The notes beneath the pieces were generated by a model. The model saw only the letters and a program-made list of their open reading frames with translations, was not told the DNA's origin and did no database searches. Made by a program: the position numbers and the translations under genes. From Micromonospora nigra (GTDB lineage Bacteria > Actinomycetota > Actinomycetes > Mycobacteriales > Micromonosporaceae): a stretch of DNA of 64,000 nt. The stretch's first letter is position 1, and every line of letters begins with the position of its first letter. Shown one piece after another: positions 26,693-35,665 of this stretch. The stretch covers positions 2,341,501-2,405,500 of the forward strand of contig NZ_FMHT01000003.1 in the NCBI RefSeq assembly GCF_900091585.1, given 5' to 3'.

Positions 26693-27628
26693 ATGGGTGA
26701 CGAGATCAGCGTCGTCGAGGTGAGCGCCGACCGTTTCGCCGACGTGGTCGAGCTGTGCCGGCGGTCCCTGGACCTGCCGGAGGACGCGGCAGAGGCCGCC
26801 GTGCTGGTGGAGACGCTGTGGCGCCGGGCCGGTGCCGACCGTCCCGTACTGGCTTTCGGCGCGTACCGGGGCGACGACCTGATCGGGGTGCTGATCTGTT
26901 CGCTGCCGGCCAGGGGCAGCGCGGTCGGGCACGTGGATCTGGTGGCCGTCGACCGCGGGCACCGCCGGCAGGGCGCGGGACGGGCCCTGCTCGGGCACGC
27001 CGAGCGGGCGCTCGCCGGGCTGGGCGCGGCGGAGGTGCTGCTGGCCGGCAACCCGCCGTACTACGGGTGGCCCGGGATCGACGTGCGGTACACCCCGGCG
27101 GTCTGCGCGGCGCTGGCGTCGGGCTACCGGCAGGACGGTACGGCCTGGAACATGACCGCTGACCTGTCGTACCCGGACTCGCCGGCCCTGCGGTCGACGG
27201 AGGCTGCGGAGGAGCGGCTGACCGGTCGGGGCGTGACCGTGCGCCGGGCGGTGCCGGCGGACCTGCCGGCGCTGACGGCGTTCGCCCGGTCGACCTTCGG
27301 TGGGGCGTGGGACGGCGAGCTGGCCGGTTCGGTGGGCCGCGACGGGGCGGGGTGCCACCTGGCCCTGCGAGACGGCGAGGTGCTCGGCTTCGCCGCGTGG
27401 GGGTCGTCGCGACCGAGCTGGTTCGGGCCGATGGGCACGTCCCCGGCGGCCGAGGGGGCGGGGATCGGTGGGGTGCTGCTGCGCCGCTGCCTGCGCGACC
27501 AGCGGGCGGCGGGCGTGGAGGCCGCGCAGATCGGTTGGGTGGGGCCGGTGCCGTTCTACTCGGGCAGCGCGGGGGCGCGCATCGAGCGGGTGTTCTTCCT
27601 CTACCGTCGAACCCTCGACCCCCAATAG
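26693..27628 (+). CDS. GNAT acetyltransferase with two GNAT-like halves
   Basis: A 311-aa protein. The N-terminal GNAT domain (about 5-155) has the acetyl-CoA loop in HRRQGAGRALLGHAERAL; the C-terminal half (about 180-311) is a weaker GNAT domain with GIGGVLLRRCLRDQRAAG. The substrate is unknown; two-domain GNATs in actinobacteria acetylate small molecules or act on protein N-termini. The ATG at 26693 lies 8 nt behind TAGGGT (26679-26684), again without a Shine-Dalgarno. The next gene starts 86 nt downstream and has its own promoter-like region. Confidence 0.87.
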   Translation: MGDEISVVEVSADRFADVVELCRRSLDLPEDAAEAAVLVETLWRRAGADRPVLAFGAYRGDDLIGVLICSLPARGSAVGHVDLVAVDRGHRRQGAGRALLGHAERALAGLGAAEVLLAGNPPYYGWPGIDVRYTPAVCAALASGYRQDGTAWNMTADLSYPDSPALRSTEAAEERLTGRGVTVRRAVPADLPALTAFARSTFGGAWDGELAGSVGRDGAGCHLALRDGEVLGFAAWGSSRPSWFGPMGTSPAAEGAGIGGVLLRRCLRDQRAAGVEAAQIGWVGPVPFYSGSAGARIERVFFLYRRTLDPQ

Positions 27629-27686
27629 GGCGAAAGGGATATAGACCCCGATAGCGCCATTCGTCCGCCGTGGGCGACGTCGCCCC

Positions 27687-27701
27687 CTACCGTTTCGGTA
27701 G
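27687..27701 (+). promoter_or_regulatory. perfect inverted repeat before a small gene
   Basis: CTACCG-TTT-CGGTAG is a perfect 6-bp palindrome with a 3-nt spacer, 13 nt upstream of the ATG at 27715 and just before its ribosome-binding site GAGGAGGG. It could be an operator or a hairpin that affects translation. An AT-richer stretch with GATATAGA lies 45 nt further upstream and may be the promoter. Confidence 0.45.
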
Positions 27702-27714
27702 AGGAGGGCACCCG

Positions 27715-27957
27715 ATGACCACGGACGACGACCAGACCGAGGACCCGCCAGGCATTCCCTGGATCCCGGCCCCCGGACTCCCCGGCCAACTGCCGATCGA
27801 CCGCCTCGACTTCGGCGACGCCGAGCAACTGGCCGAGATGACCGGCGCCGACGAACCGCCCGAGGAGCCGGTCGCACTGGTCGACGAGGCCGGCCAGGTC
27901 ATCCCGCCGTACGACCGGGCGCAGAAGCGGCGCAACCAGCGACCACTGCCGACGTGA
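27715..27957 (+). CDS. small acidic protein of unknown function
   Basis: An 80-aa protein rich in Asp, Glu and Pro, with no membrane segment and no recognised motif; the C-terminus is basic (RAQKRRNQRPLPT). ATG 27715 has GAGGAGGG 8 nt upstream, and the codon usage (G or C in third positions) fits a real gene. It ends 3 nt before a strong bidirectional terminator. It might be a small regulator or adaptor; nothing specific supports this. Confidence 0.7.
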   Translation: MTTDDDQTEDPPGIPWIPAPGLPGQLPIDRLDFGDAEQLAEMTGADEPPEEPVALVDEAGQVIPPYDRAQKRRNQRPLPT

Positions 27958-27959
27958 CA

Positions 27960-27997
27960 CGACAGGGGCGGACCGCAACCGCGGCCCGCCCCTGTCG
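27960..27997. terminator. bidirectional terminator between the small gene and groEL
   Basis: CGACAGGGGCGG at 27960-27971 pairs perfectly with 27986-27997 (12 bp); the 14-nt loop contains CCGC and GCGG, which can pair further. It lies between two convergent stop codons. Confidence 0.85.
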
Positions 27998-28014
27998 GCG
28001 TGGTGGAACTGGAC

Positions 28015-29862
<1,848 letters not shown>

Positions 29863-29866
29863 GACT

Positions 29867-29895
29867 TGTTTAGCACTCTGCCCTGTCGAGTGCAA
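29867..29895 (-). promoter_or_regulatory. sigma-A-like promoter of groEL
   Basis: On the minus strand TTGCAC (29890-29895) is separated by 17 nt from TAAACA (29867-29872). Both hexamers lie in the arms of CIRCE element 2. Transcription would start near 29860 and give a leader of about 220 nt before the groEL ATG; no ORF with support is seen in that leader. Confidence 0.65.
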
Positions 29896-29896
29896 G
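29870..29896 (-). promoter_or_regulatory. CIRCE element 2 (HrcA operator) of groEL
   Basis: TTAGCACTC-N9-GAGTGCAAG. The left arm is the exact CIRCE consensus and the right arm matches 7 of 9 positions. The centres of the two elements are 35 bp apart. This copy coincides with the -35 and -10 boxes, so HrcA bound here would block the promoter. Confidence 0.85.
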
Positions 29897-30471
29897 CACG
29901 ATCGGCCCGGTCAGCCGAGTTCCGTTCCGTGTCACCCGCCGTTCACCGCCCTCCGCGACGGTGCCGCCACCTGCCCCGCCGCCCTACCGGAAGCGCCGCC
30001 GAGCAGGGCGGACGGCCCCGAAGCACTGGACCGGCTGAACCAGCCAGGGAAGGTGGGTGAGCGGTGACGCGGCGGCACGAGGGGGAACCGACGGTGCGCG
30101 GCAGCCCCGACGGGGGCGCGGCAGCCCGACGGGGGCCGCCCGGAGCAGCGGGGCCGACGGCGGCAGAGGGCCGACGGCAGGGGGCCGGCGCGAGCGCAGA
30201 TCGGTCAGCACACCGGGGCGCGGCGGACCAGGACAGCGCGTCGGCACGGTCACGTCCACCGCGACCACGCCCCGTGTGGGCGAACGGGAGCACGGATCAA
30301 CGGGCGGCCGGCACAGCTTCACCTCGACCGTGGCGGAGGTCGACGCCACGGGGAGGGGCCGATCGACTCCACGCTCCACGTCGGACAGCCGGGGCCAGAG
30401 CCACCGGACGAGGGGGCCGCACTGCCACCGGACGGATGCCCGCCGGGCGGGTGGCGGCTCCAGAAGCGGAA
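29897..30471. other. 575-bp stretch without a convincing gene
   Basis: Between the groEL promoter and the cspA stop codon the open frames on both strands are Arg/Pro/Gly-rich, lack ribosome-binding sites, and resemble no family. The stretch contains an imperfect direct repeat (GCGGCAGCCC followed by a GACGGGGG block, about 30097-30138) and the hairpin after cspA. It may be a degraded gene or simply intergenic. Confidence 0.6.
30424..30455 (-). terminator. hairpin downstream of cspA
   Basis: GCCACC at 30424-30429 pairs with GGTGGC at 30450-30455; the loop contains CCCGCC/GGGCGGG elements that can strengthen the structure. It lies 17 nt past the cspA stop codon. Confidence 0.45.
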
Positions 30472-30675
30472 TCAGGCGATGACGCGTACCCGCTCGGCCT
30501 GCGGGCCCTTCTGGCCCTGGCCGACCTCGAACTCGACCCGCTGGCCGTCGTCCAAAGCCTTGTAGCCGTCCATCTCGATGGCGGAGAAGTGAACGAAGAC
30601 GTCCTGCCCGCCGTCGACGGCGATGAAGCCGTAGCCCTTCTCGGCGTTGAACCACTTCACGGTGCCCTGTGCCAC
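30472..30675 (-). CDS. cspA: cold-shock protein CspA family
   Basis: A 67-aa single cold-shock domain, the standard length. RNP1 (KGYGFIAV) and RNP2 (VFVHFS) nucleic-acid-binding motifs are intact; the protein begins [17 protein letters not shown]. It binds single-stranded RNA and DNA and acts as an RNA chaperone. The start is GTG 30675 with GAGGA about 9 nt upstream. A leader of some 100 nt probably precedes it, as is usual for csp genes; TAGCGT on the minus strand near 30793-30798 could be the -10 box. It diverges from a GNAT gene. Confidence 0.96.
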   Translation of the reverse strand: MAQGTVKWFNAEKGYGFIAVDGGQDVFVHFSAIEMDGYKALDDGQRVEFEVGQGQKGPQAERVRVIA

Positions 30676-30897
30676 GGTGTTCGTCCTCACTGTGCGCGGC
30701 GTTCCACAACCCGGGACGCCGGCACGCCGACGCCCTCGGCAGCACCGCCGGGGCGACCGGGGAGGGCCGCAGAAACGGTGACCGAAATCGCACGCTACAC
30801 GAGGCGTGACGACGGCGCACGACCACAAATCGGGCATATTCCAGCCGGATGCGAGTGGCCCGAAGCCCGCGTACCCGGCTGTGGTAGGCATGCCGGC

Positions 30898-31428
30898 ATG
30901 ACCAGCGTGCGGCACGGCCGTGACCTGCGGCGGGTGGAGGTTCGGCGGGTGCGGACGGCGGACGCGGCCCGGACCAGGGCGCTGCGGATCGAGATGCTCG
31001 CCGATGCCCCGCTGGCGTTCCTGGAGACGATCGCCGACGCCGCGGCCCGCCCGCACGCCGAGTACGCGGCCCGGATCGCCCAGGTGTCCCACGGCTGCCG
31101 CACCGCCCAGTTCGTGGCCGATCCGGGCGGTGCGCTGGTCGGCCACGCGGGCGGGACGGCGCACCCCACCGAGCCCGGCCTGACGGTCGTCTACGCCGTC
31201 TACGTCACGCCCGCCTGGCGCGGCAGCGGAGTGCTCGCCGACCTGGTCGACGCGGTGGCCGACTGGTCGCGTGGGTGCGGCCGGCGCGAGCTGATGCTGG
31301 AGGTCGTGGTGGGTAACGACCGGGCGTACCGCGCCTACCGCCGGCTGGGCTTCGTCGACACGGGCGTGCGGGTCCCGCACCCCACGGTCCCCGTCCTCCG
31401 CGAACTCCAGATGCGCCGCCGCGCCTGA
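30898..31428 (+). CDS. GNAT family N-acetyltransferase
   Basis: A 176-aa single GNAT domain. The central strand [20 protein letters not shown] carries the acetyl-CoA pyrophosphate loop (R-G-S-G), and the C-terminal motif [20 protein letters not shown] is typical of the RimI/small-molecule acetyltransferase group. The substrate is unknown. The ATG at 30898 is supported by the match to family N-termini ([20 protein letters not shown]); a TAGGCA box ends 7 nt upstream, close to the leaderless pattern. The frame is open upstream but that part is noncoding. It ends directly in a terminator hairpin. Confidence 0.85.
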   Translation: MTSVRHGRDLRRVEVRRVRTADAARTRALRIEMLADAPLAFLETIADAAARPHAEYAARIAQVSHGCRTAQFVADPGGALVGHAGGTAHPTEPGLTVVYAVYVTPAWRGSGVLADLVDAVADWSRGCGRRELMLEVVVGNDRAYRAYRRLGFVDTGVRVPHPTVPVLRELQMRRRA

Positions 31429-31451
31429 CCCCGCCCCGGCAGGGCGGGGTC
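31427..31451 (+). terminator. terminator overlapping the GNAT stop codon
   Basis: GACCCCGCCC (31427-31436) pairs perfectly with GGGCGGGGTC (31442-31451) around a 5-nt loop. The stem begins inside the stop codon. Confidence 0.8.
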
Positions 31452-31546
31452 AGACGGAAGCGCCGCCCCGCGAAGCATCCGGGCCAGACGGAACCCCCGC
31501 CCCCGAAGCGGCCGGGCCAGGCGGAACCCCCGCCCCCGAAGGGGCG
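31448..31546 (+). repeat. 33-bp tandem repeat, two good and one decayed copy
   Basis: Units at 31481-31513 and 31514-31546 share nearly all positions (both contain CGGAACCCCCGCCCCCGAAG); 31448-31480 is a diverged third copy. The array fills the gap between the convergent GNAT and paaN genes and ends in a GCCCC-GAA-GGGGC hairpin. No coding use is seen. Confidence 0.85.
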
Positions 31547-31579
31547 GAAGCACCGGGCCCGGAGGCCCCGGCTTCGCCG

Positions 31580-33253
31580 TCAGACGTGCCGGCGGCTCTG
31601 CACGATCCGGAACCTATTCGCCACGTACGCCCCGTCGGTCAGCGCAGAGTTGGCGGCCGGGTTGGCGCCGCTGCCGTGGAAGTCGGAGAAGGCCGCCGAC
31701 TGGTTCACGAAGACACCGCCGGTCAGGTTGCACGACAGGTGCACCCCCACCTCGACCGCCGCGGCCTCGGCGGCGTCGAGCACCGCGTCGTCGGTGGAGT
31801 AGACCGCTGCGGTCAGCGCGCCCTTCTCCCCCACCGTCGAGCGCAACACCTCCAGGCTGTGGGTCGTGGAGTCGGTGGCGATGGCGAAGGAGATGGGCCC
31901 GAACCACTCCCGCGAGTAGGTCGCGGTGTCGCCCGCGTCCAGCTTCACGATCGTCGGGGTACGCACCACCGCGCCCGGGAAGGACGGGTGCTCGACGGTA
32001 CGCGACTCCAGCACCGGCTCGCCGACCTTGGTCACCTCGTCGAGGCGTTCCAACACCCCGTCGTTGACGATCGCGCCGGTCAGTTCGACGCCCCTGGCCG
32101 GGTCCGCGGTGAGCTTGCCGACGGCGGCGGCGATGCCGGCGGCCACCTCGTCGAAGCTCTTGCGCCCCTGGTCGGTGTCGATGCCGTCGCGGGGGATGAG
32201 GATGTTCTGCGAGGTGGTGCACATCTGGCCGCTGTACAGGGTCAACGTGAAGCCCAGGTTGCGGCACATGCCGGCGAAGTCGTCGGTGGAGTCGACCACC
32301 ACCGTGTTCAGGCCGGCCTTCTCGGTGTAGACGGCGGCCTGCCGGGCGTTGGCCTCCAGCCAGTCGCCGTACTCGGTGGAGCCGGTGAAGTCGACGATCT
32401 TCACGGCCGGGTGCAGGGCCAGGGTGGAGGCGATCCCCTCGCCCTGGGCCTCGGGGGCCAACTGCACCAGGTTCGGATCGAAGCCGGCCTCGGCGAGCAC
32501 CTGACGGGCGTAGCGCACCGTGACGGCCAGCGGGAGCACGGCGCGCGGGTGCGGCTTGACCACGACCGGGTTGCCGGTGACCAGCGAGGCGAACAGCCCG
32601 GGGTACGAGTTCCAGGTCGGGAAGGTGTTGCAGCCGATCACCAGGGCCACGCCCCGGGGCACCACGTGGAACGTCTTGGTCATCCGCAGCGGGTCGCCCT
32701 TGCCGGCGGCCTTCTCCCAGCCGGCGGTGCCCGGGTGCCGGGTCATCTCGGCGTACGCGTAGGCCAGCGCCTCCAGCGCGCGGTCCAGCGCGTGCGCGCC
32801 ACCGGCCTGGAAGGCCATCACGAACGCCTGCCCGCTGGTGAACTGCACCGCGTTGGCCAGCTCGAACACGTTCCGGTGCAGGCGGTCGAGGATCTCCAGG
32901 CAGACGCCGACGCGGACCTGCGGGCCGGCGTCACGCCAGGCGGGCAGCGCGGCGGTCGCGGCGGCCACGAGCTGGTCGGCGGCGGCGTGCGGGTAGCGCA
33001 CGCCCAGCTCGACGCCGAACGGGCTGGTCTCGGTGGCGACCGTGGTCCCGTCGCCCGGCTGGTCGAGGGGGAAGTCGCCGCCCAGGTACGCCTCGAAGGC
33101 GGCCCGGCCGTCGGCGGCGGCGGTCTCGCCGTACACCCGAGGGCTGGGCGACTCGGGGTAGGCGGACCAGTAGCCCCGCTCCGTGATGGCGGTCAGCGCG
33201 CGGTCGAGGGTTTCGGCGTGCCTGTCGTACAGGGGGTGCGGGGTCTCCGTCAT
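31580..33253 (-). CDS. paaN: phenylacetic acid degradation protein PaaN (aldehyde dehydrogenase)
   Basis: A 557-aa aldehyde-dehydrogenase-fold protein of the PaaN type. Family segments: RGYWSAYPESPSPRVYGE at the N-terminus, GCNTFPTWNSYPGLFASLVT, VVKPHPRAVLPLAVTVR and YSGQMCTTSQNI, where the Cys is the catalytic nucleophile. It lacks the hydratase domain of the E. coli PaaZ fusion, so by itself it would oxidise the ring-opened semialdehyde of phenylacetyl-CoA breakdown or another aldehyde. No paaABCDE genes are in the window. ATG 33253 is preferred to the upstream start; CATGAT precedes it by 7 nt, which would fit a leaderless mRNA. Confidence 0.92.
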   Translation of the reverse strand: MTETPHPLYDRHAETLDRALTAITERGYWSAYPESPSPRVYGETAAADGRAAFEAYLGGDFPLDQPGDGTTVATETSPFGVELGVRYPHAAADQLVAAATAALPAWRDAGPQVRVGVCLEILDRLHRNVFELANAVQFTSGQAFVMAFQAGGAHALDRALEALAYAYAEMTRHPGTAGWEKAAGKGDPLRMTKTFHVVPRGVALVIGCNTFPTWNSYPGLFASLVTGNPVVVKPHPRAVLPLAVTVRYARQVLAEAGFDPNLVQLAPEAQGEGIASTLALHPAVKIVDFTGSTEYGDWLEANARQAAVYTEKAGLNTVVVDSTDDFAGMCRNLGFTLTLYSGQMCTTSQNILIPRDGIDTDQGRKSFDEVAAGIAAAVGKLTADPARGVELTGAIVNDGVLERLDEVTKVGEPVLESRTVEHPSFPGAVVRTPTIVKLDAGDTATYSREWFGPISFAIATDSTTHSLEVLRSTVGEKGALTAAVYSTDDAVLDAAEAAAVEVGVHLSCNLTGGVFVNQSAAFSDFHGSGANPAANSALTDGAYVANRFRIVQSRRHV

Positions 33254-33305
33254 GCCCGCAATCATGCAACAGGAAGGCCCGCGATCAGTAGGGGCCTGTC
33301 ACAAC

Positions 33306-34322
33306 TCAGATGGTCAGTTGCCAGTCCGTCCAGGCGTCGACCGGTTGGTAACCGAGCTGGGCGTTGATGCTGACCATGTGATCGTTGGCGGCGGCGTTCC
33401 AGGTGTCGATCGCCCGCAGGGCGGGTTCGTGCGCCAGGACGTACCGCAGGTTCTCGACCTTGACCAGCAGGCCGAGTCGATGCCCCCGGTGGTCCGGGTC
33501 GACGATGGTGATCTCCTGCCAGGCGTGCCAGGTCTCCGACGGTCCGAGGTCGATCATCGTCCAGGCGACCAGCCGGCCGCTGGGCTCGTGCACCGCACCG
33601 GCGTGGTACTGCCGTCGCCGGCGCGCCGCCCGGATCCGTTCGATCTGGCGCAGCCGCTCGCCGTCGACCTTCTCGGCCTCCACGATCAGGTCGCCCATCG
33701 GCGCGTCACCGATCAGCCGGGACTCCAGCCGGGCCACGTCGGCCACGTACTCCTCCGGGACCGCGCCGTGGAAGGTCACCGTGCGATATCCCGAAGACCG
33801 GGCGCGGGCCTCCGCCTCCAGCGCCGCCAGCGCGGCCCGGTCGAGCGCGGTGACGTCCTGCCGGCGGCGGACCTCGGCCAGCGCCGCCTGCGCCCCGACC
33901 GCCGCCGCGAACGCCGCGCCCGCCGTGGACCGGGCCGGGCCGCCGGGCAGCGCGCCGACGGTTGAGGAGATCAGCCGCCGGCGACCGTGGTCGAGGGCGA
34001 CCCGCCGGGCGTACGCCAGCAGCGCCCGGCCCACGCCCCGCCGCCGGTGGGCGGGGTCGACGACCAGTTCCCCGCTCGCGTTCTCGGTGTTGTCGAGCTG
34101 CGGCATCCGGATCCACACGTGCCCCACGGCGACCCCGTCCTGCCGGGCCAGAGCCCGGACGACCTGGTTGCCGTGCGGCGGGTGGGCCACGTCGAGCCCG
34201 AACTCCGCCCGGTCGGGTGCGGGGATGTCGGGCAGGTCGACGGCCTGCGCCGCCGCGACGATCCGGTGTGCCTCGTCGACGGCGGCCTCGTCGGTGGGCT
34301 CGTACGGAGTGACGACGGTCAT
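33306..34322 (-). CDS. two-domain GNAT acetyltransferase (paralog 1)
   Basis: A 338-aa protein with two GNAT domains. The first (about 1-160) carries AHRRRGVGRALLAYARRVAL; the second (about 180-338) has EITIVDPDHRGHRLGLLVKV and ends DAWTDWQLTI. It is clearly paralogous over its whole length to the next gene: shared blocks include PQLDNTENAS, RLIGDAPMGDL, GRLVAWTMIDLG and AANDHMVSINAQLG. Relatives act on small molecules including antibiotics and mycothiol-pathway compounds, but the substrate is unknown. ATG 34322 begins MTVVTPYEPTDE. Only 73 nt separate it from the upstream paralog on the same strand, so they are probably co-transcribed. Confidence 0.87.
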   Translation of the reverse strand: MTVVTPYEPTDEAAVDEAHRIVAAAQAVDLPDIPAPDRAEFGLDVAHPPHGNQVVRALARQDGVAVGHVWIRMPQLDNTENASGELVVDPAHRRRGVGRALLAYARRVALDHGRRRLISSTVGALPGGPARSTAGAAFAAAVGAQAALAEVRRRQDVTALDRAALAALEAEARARSSGYRTVTFHGAVPEEYVADVARLESRLIGDAPMGDLIVEAEKVDGERLRQIERIRAARRRRQYHAGAVHEPSGRLVAWTMIDLGPSETWHAWQEITIVDPDHRGHRLGLLVKVENLRYVLAHEPALRAIDTWNAAANDHMVSINAQLGYQPVDAWTDWQLTI

Positions 34323-34395
34323 GGCCGCGAGGATGCCCGGAGCCGCCCGCCCCGGGCCATCGAATTTCCTTCCGAGCGACACCTGTGCTCCGCCC

Positions 34396-35394
34396 TCAGA
34401 GGGTCAGCTGCCAGTTGGTCCAGGTGTCGGCGACCTGGAAGCCGAGCTGTTCGTTGATCGCGATCATGTGGTCGTTCGCCGCGGCGTTGAACGTGTCGAT
34501 CACGCGGACGGCGGGCTCGTGCGCCATCAGGTGCCGCAGGTTCTCGATCTTCGTGAGCAGGCCGAGGTGGTGCCCCCGGTGGTCCGGGTCGACGATCGTG
34601 ATCTGCTGGAAGGCGTGCCAGTCGGCGGAGTCGCCCACGTCGAGCAGGGTCCAGGCGACCAGCCGGCCGGATGCCTGGTGCCGTGCCCCGACGTGGTAGC
34701 GCCGCCGGCCCCGGGCCGTCAGCGCCGCCTCGATGCCCCGTACCCGGGCCGCGTCGATCTGTTCGGGCTCCCAGGCCAGGTCGCCCATGGGCGCGTCCGC
34801 GATCAGCCGCCCGTCGAGGTAGGCGACGTCGGCCACCTGGTCGTCGGGGGTGTCCCCCTGCCAGCGCACGGTCTCGTAGCCGGCGGACCTGGCCCTGGCC
34901 CCCGCCAGCAGGTCCGCCAGCACGGACTGGTCGAGCCGGGTGGTGTCGAGCCGGCGGCGGACGTCGGCCAGGACGGAGTCGGCGCCCAGCGCGGCCGCGA
35001 AGGCGGTCCCGGCCGGCACGGTGTCCGCGGTCATCGTGCTCACCCGCTTGCGTCCCTCGGCGCGCAGCACCCCGATGGTGCGGTCGACCAGCGCCCGGCC
35101 GACCCCCCGGCGCCGGTGCCGTGGATGCACCGACAGCTCGATGGACGCGTTCTCGGTGTTGTCGAGCTGGGGCAGATCGATGGTGACGTATCCGGCGGCC
35201 TCCCCGTCGAGGCGCGCGAGCAGGTGCACGGGGGCGTTGCCGGGCATCGGGTGCCGGACGGACGCGGAGAACCGCCGGGGGCAGAACGGCGGGAAGTCGG
35301 GCAGGTCGGCGGCAACGGCCGCCGCGCCGATCCGACAGGCCTCCCCGATCGCGTGGTCGTCGGCGGCGCCGAAGGGCGTGACGGTGATGCTCAT
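34396..35394 (-). CDS. two-domain GNAT acetyltransferase (paralog 2) behind a structured leader
   Basis: A 332-aa protein, paralogous to the gene downstream. First GNAT domain with HRRRGVGRALVDRTIGVLR, second with QITIVDPDHRGHHLGLLTKI and the end TWTNWQLTL. The ATG at 35394 is supported because the paralog begins the same way (MSITVTPFGAADDHA against MTVVTPYEPTDE), yet no Shine-Dalgarno is visible before it. Upstream lies a promoter, a 12-codon ORF and two strong RNA structures (35419-35574), an arrangement typical of ribosome-dependent attenuation of resistance genes. An in-frame ATG at 35549 exists but would add about 50 Arg-rich residues absent from the paralog. Confidence 0.86.
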   Translation of the reverse strand: MSITVTPFGAADDHAIGEACRIGAAAVAADLPDFPPFCPRRFSASVRHPMPGNAPVHLLARLDGEAAGYVTIDLPQLDNTENASIELSVHPRHRRRGVGRALVDRTIGVLRAEGRKRVSTMTADTVPAGTAFAAALGADSVLADVRRRLDTTRLDQSVLADLLAGARARSAGYETVRWQGDTPDDQVADVAYLDGRLIADAPMGDLAWEPEQIDAARVRGIEAALTARGRRRYHVGARHQASGRLVAWTLLDVGDSADWHAFQQITIVDPDHRGHHLGLLTKIENLRHLMAHEPAVRVIDTFNAAANDHMIAINEQLGFQVADTWTNWQLTL

Positions 35395-35418
35395 GCAGGC
35401 AGGGTGCGCCAGGAACGA

Positions 35419-35453
35419 CGAACGGGCCAGCGATTTTGCCGCTGGCCCGTTCG
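35419..35453 (-). terminator. strong hairpin just before the GNAT start (attenuator candidate)
   Basis: CGAACGGGCCAGCG at 35419-35432 pairs perfectly with 35440-35453, a 14-bp stem with a 7-nt loop; outside it AACG and CGTT can extend the helix. It ends 24 nt before the ATG at 35394, so it lies inside the transcript leader and not between operons. It could act as an intrinsic attenuator or block ribosome access. Confidence 0.75.
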
Positions 35454-35462
35454 GACGTTGGT

Positions 35463-35537
35463 CGGGAGGGACGATCGCACAACGCCTCCGGCGCTGGGTC
35501 GTTACGACTGAAAGTCGTACGGCGAAACGCCCTCCCG
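35463..35537 (-). ncRNA. multi-branched leader RNA closed by a long-range stem
   Basis: On the minus strand CGGGAGGG (35530-35537) can pair with CCCTCCCG (35463-35470). Inside this stem are a TACGAC/GTCGTA hairpin (arms 35514-35519 and 35503-35508), a GGCG-TTT-CGCC hairpin (about 35522-35532, competing with the closing stem), and a GCGCC/GGCGT-like hairpin near 35481-35495. The 5' side overlaps the 12-codon ORF, so translation would disrupt the structure. It resembles no riboswitch class known to me. Confidence 0.5.
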
Positions 35538-35540
35538 CAC
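35502..35540 (-). CDS. possible leaderless 12-codon leader peptide (uORF)
   Basis: GTG at 35540-35538 starts a frame of 12 codons ending in TAA: MREGVSPYDFQS. The GTG lies 5 nt after the CAAGAT -10 box, so transcription would begin at or next to the start codon and the message would be leaderless. The stop codon and last codons form the arm of a hairpin, and the first codons form the long-range stem; ribosome movement or stalling here would therefore change the folding before the acetyltransferase gene. I do not recognise the peptide with certainty. Evidence is positional and structural only. Confidence 0.5.
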   Translation of the reverse strand: MREGVSPYDFQS

Positions 35541-35545
35541 GGAGC

Positions 35546-35574
35546 ATCTTGCGCCGTCCACTTGCGGACGTCAA
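35546..35574 (-). promoter_or_regulatory. promoter of the GNAT pair
   Basis: TTGACG (35569-35574) and CAAGAT (35546-35551) on the minus strand are separated by exactly 17 nt. The -35 box matches the consensus at 5 of 6 positions. It lies about 95 nt past the thrC stop codon, so the GNAT genes can be expressed apart from thrC. Confidence 0.6.
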
Positions 35575-35665
35575 GTCCCGGGTGGGGGGTTTTCCGCACT
35601 CTCTGCGAAATCCCGGTCACCAAGCGGGGCGGTGGGGGCAGCCGCGGACGGCCGGGCGGTGGGGG

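Noticed and set aside
29984..30826. Possible gene upstream of cspA on either strand
   Set aside because: Frames are low-complexity Arg/Pro/Gly runs without ribosome-binding sites, and part of them is the shadow of cspA.
35463..35537. Cloverleaf-like fold with an anticodon-like loop (tRNA-Phe or tRNA-Glu)
   Set aside because: The 5-bp stem with a 7-nt CTGAAAG/CTTTCAG loop and 7-bp closing stem look tRNA-like, but there is no T-arm with TTCGA and the arm lengths do not fit. The fold is better explained as part of the GNAT leader.
35549..35574. Extended N-terminus of the GNAT gene from the in-frame ATG at 35549
   Set aside because: The added residues are Arg-rich, absent from the paralog, and would be translated through the hairpins of the leader.
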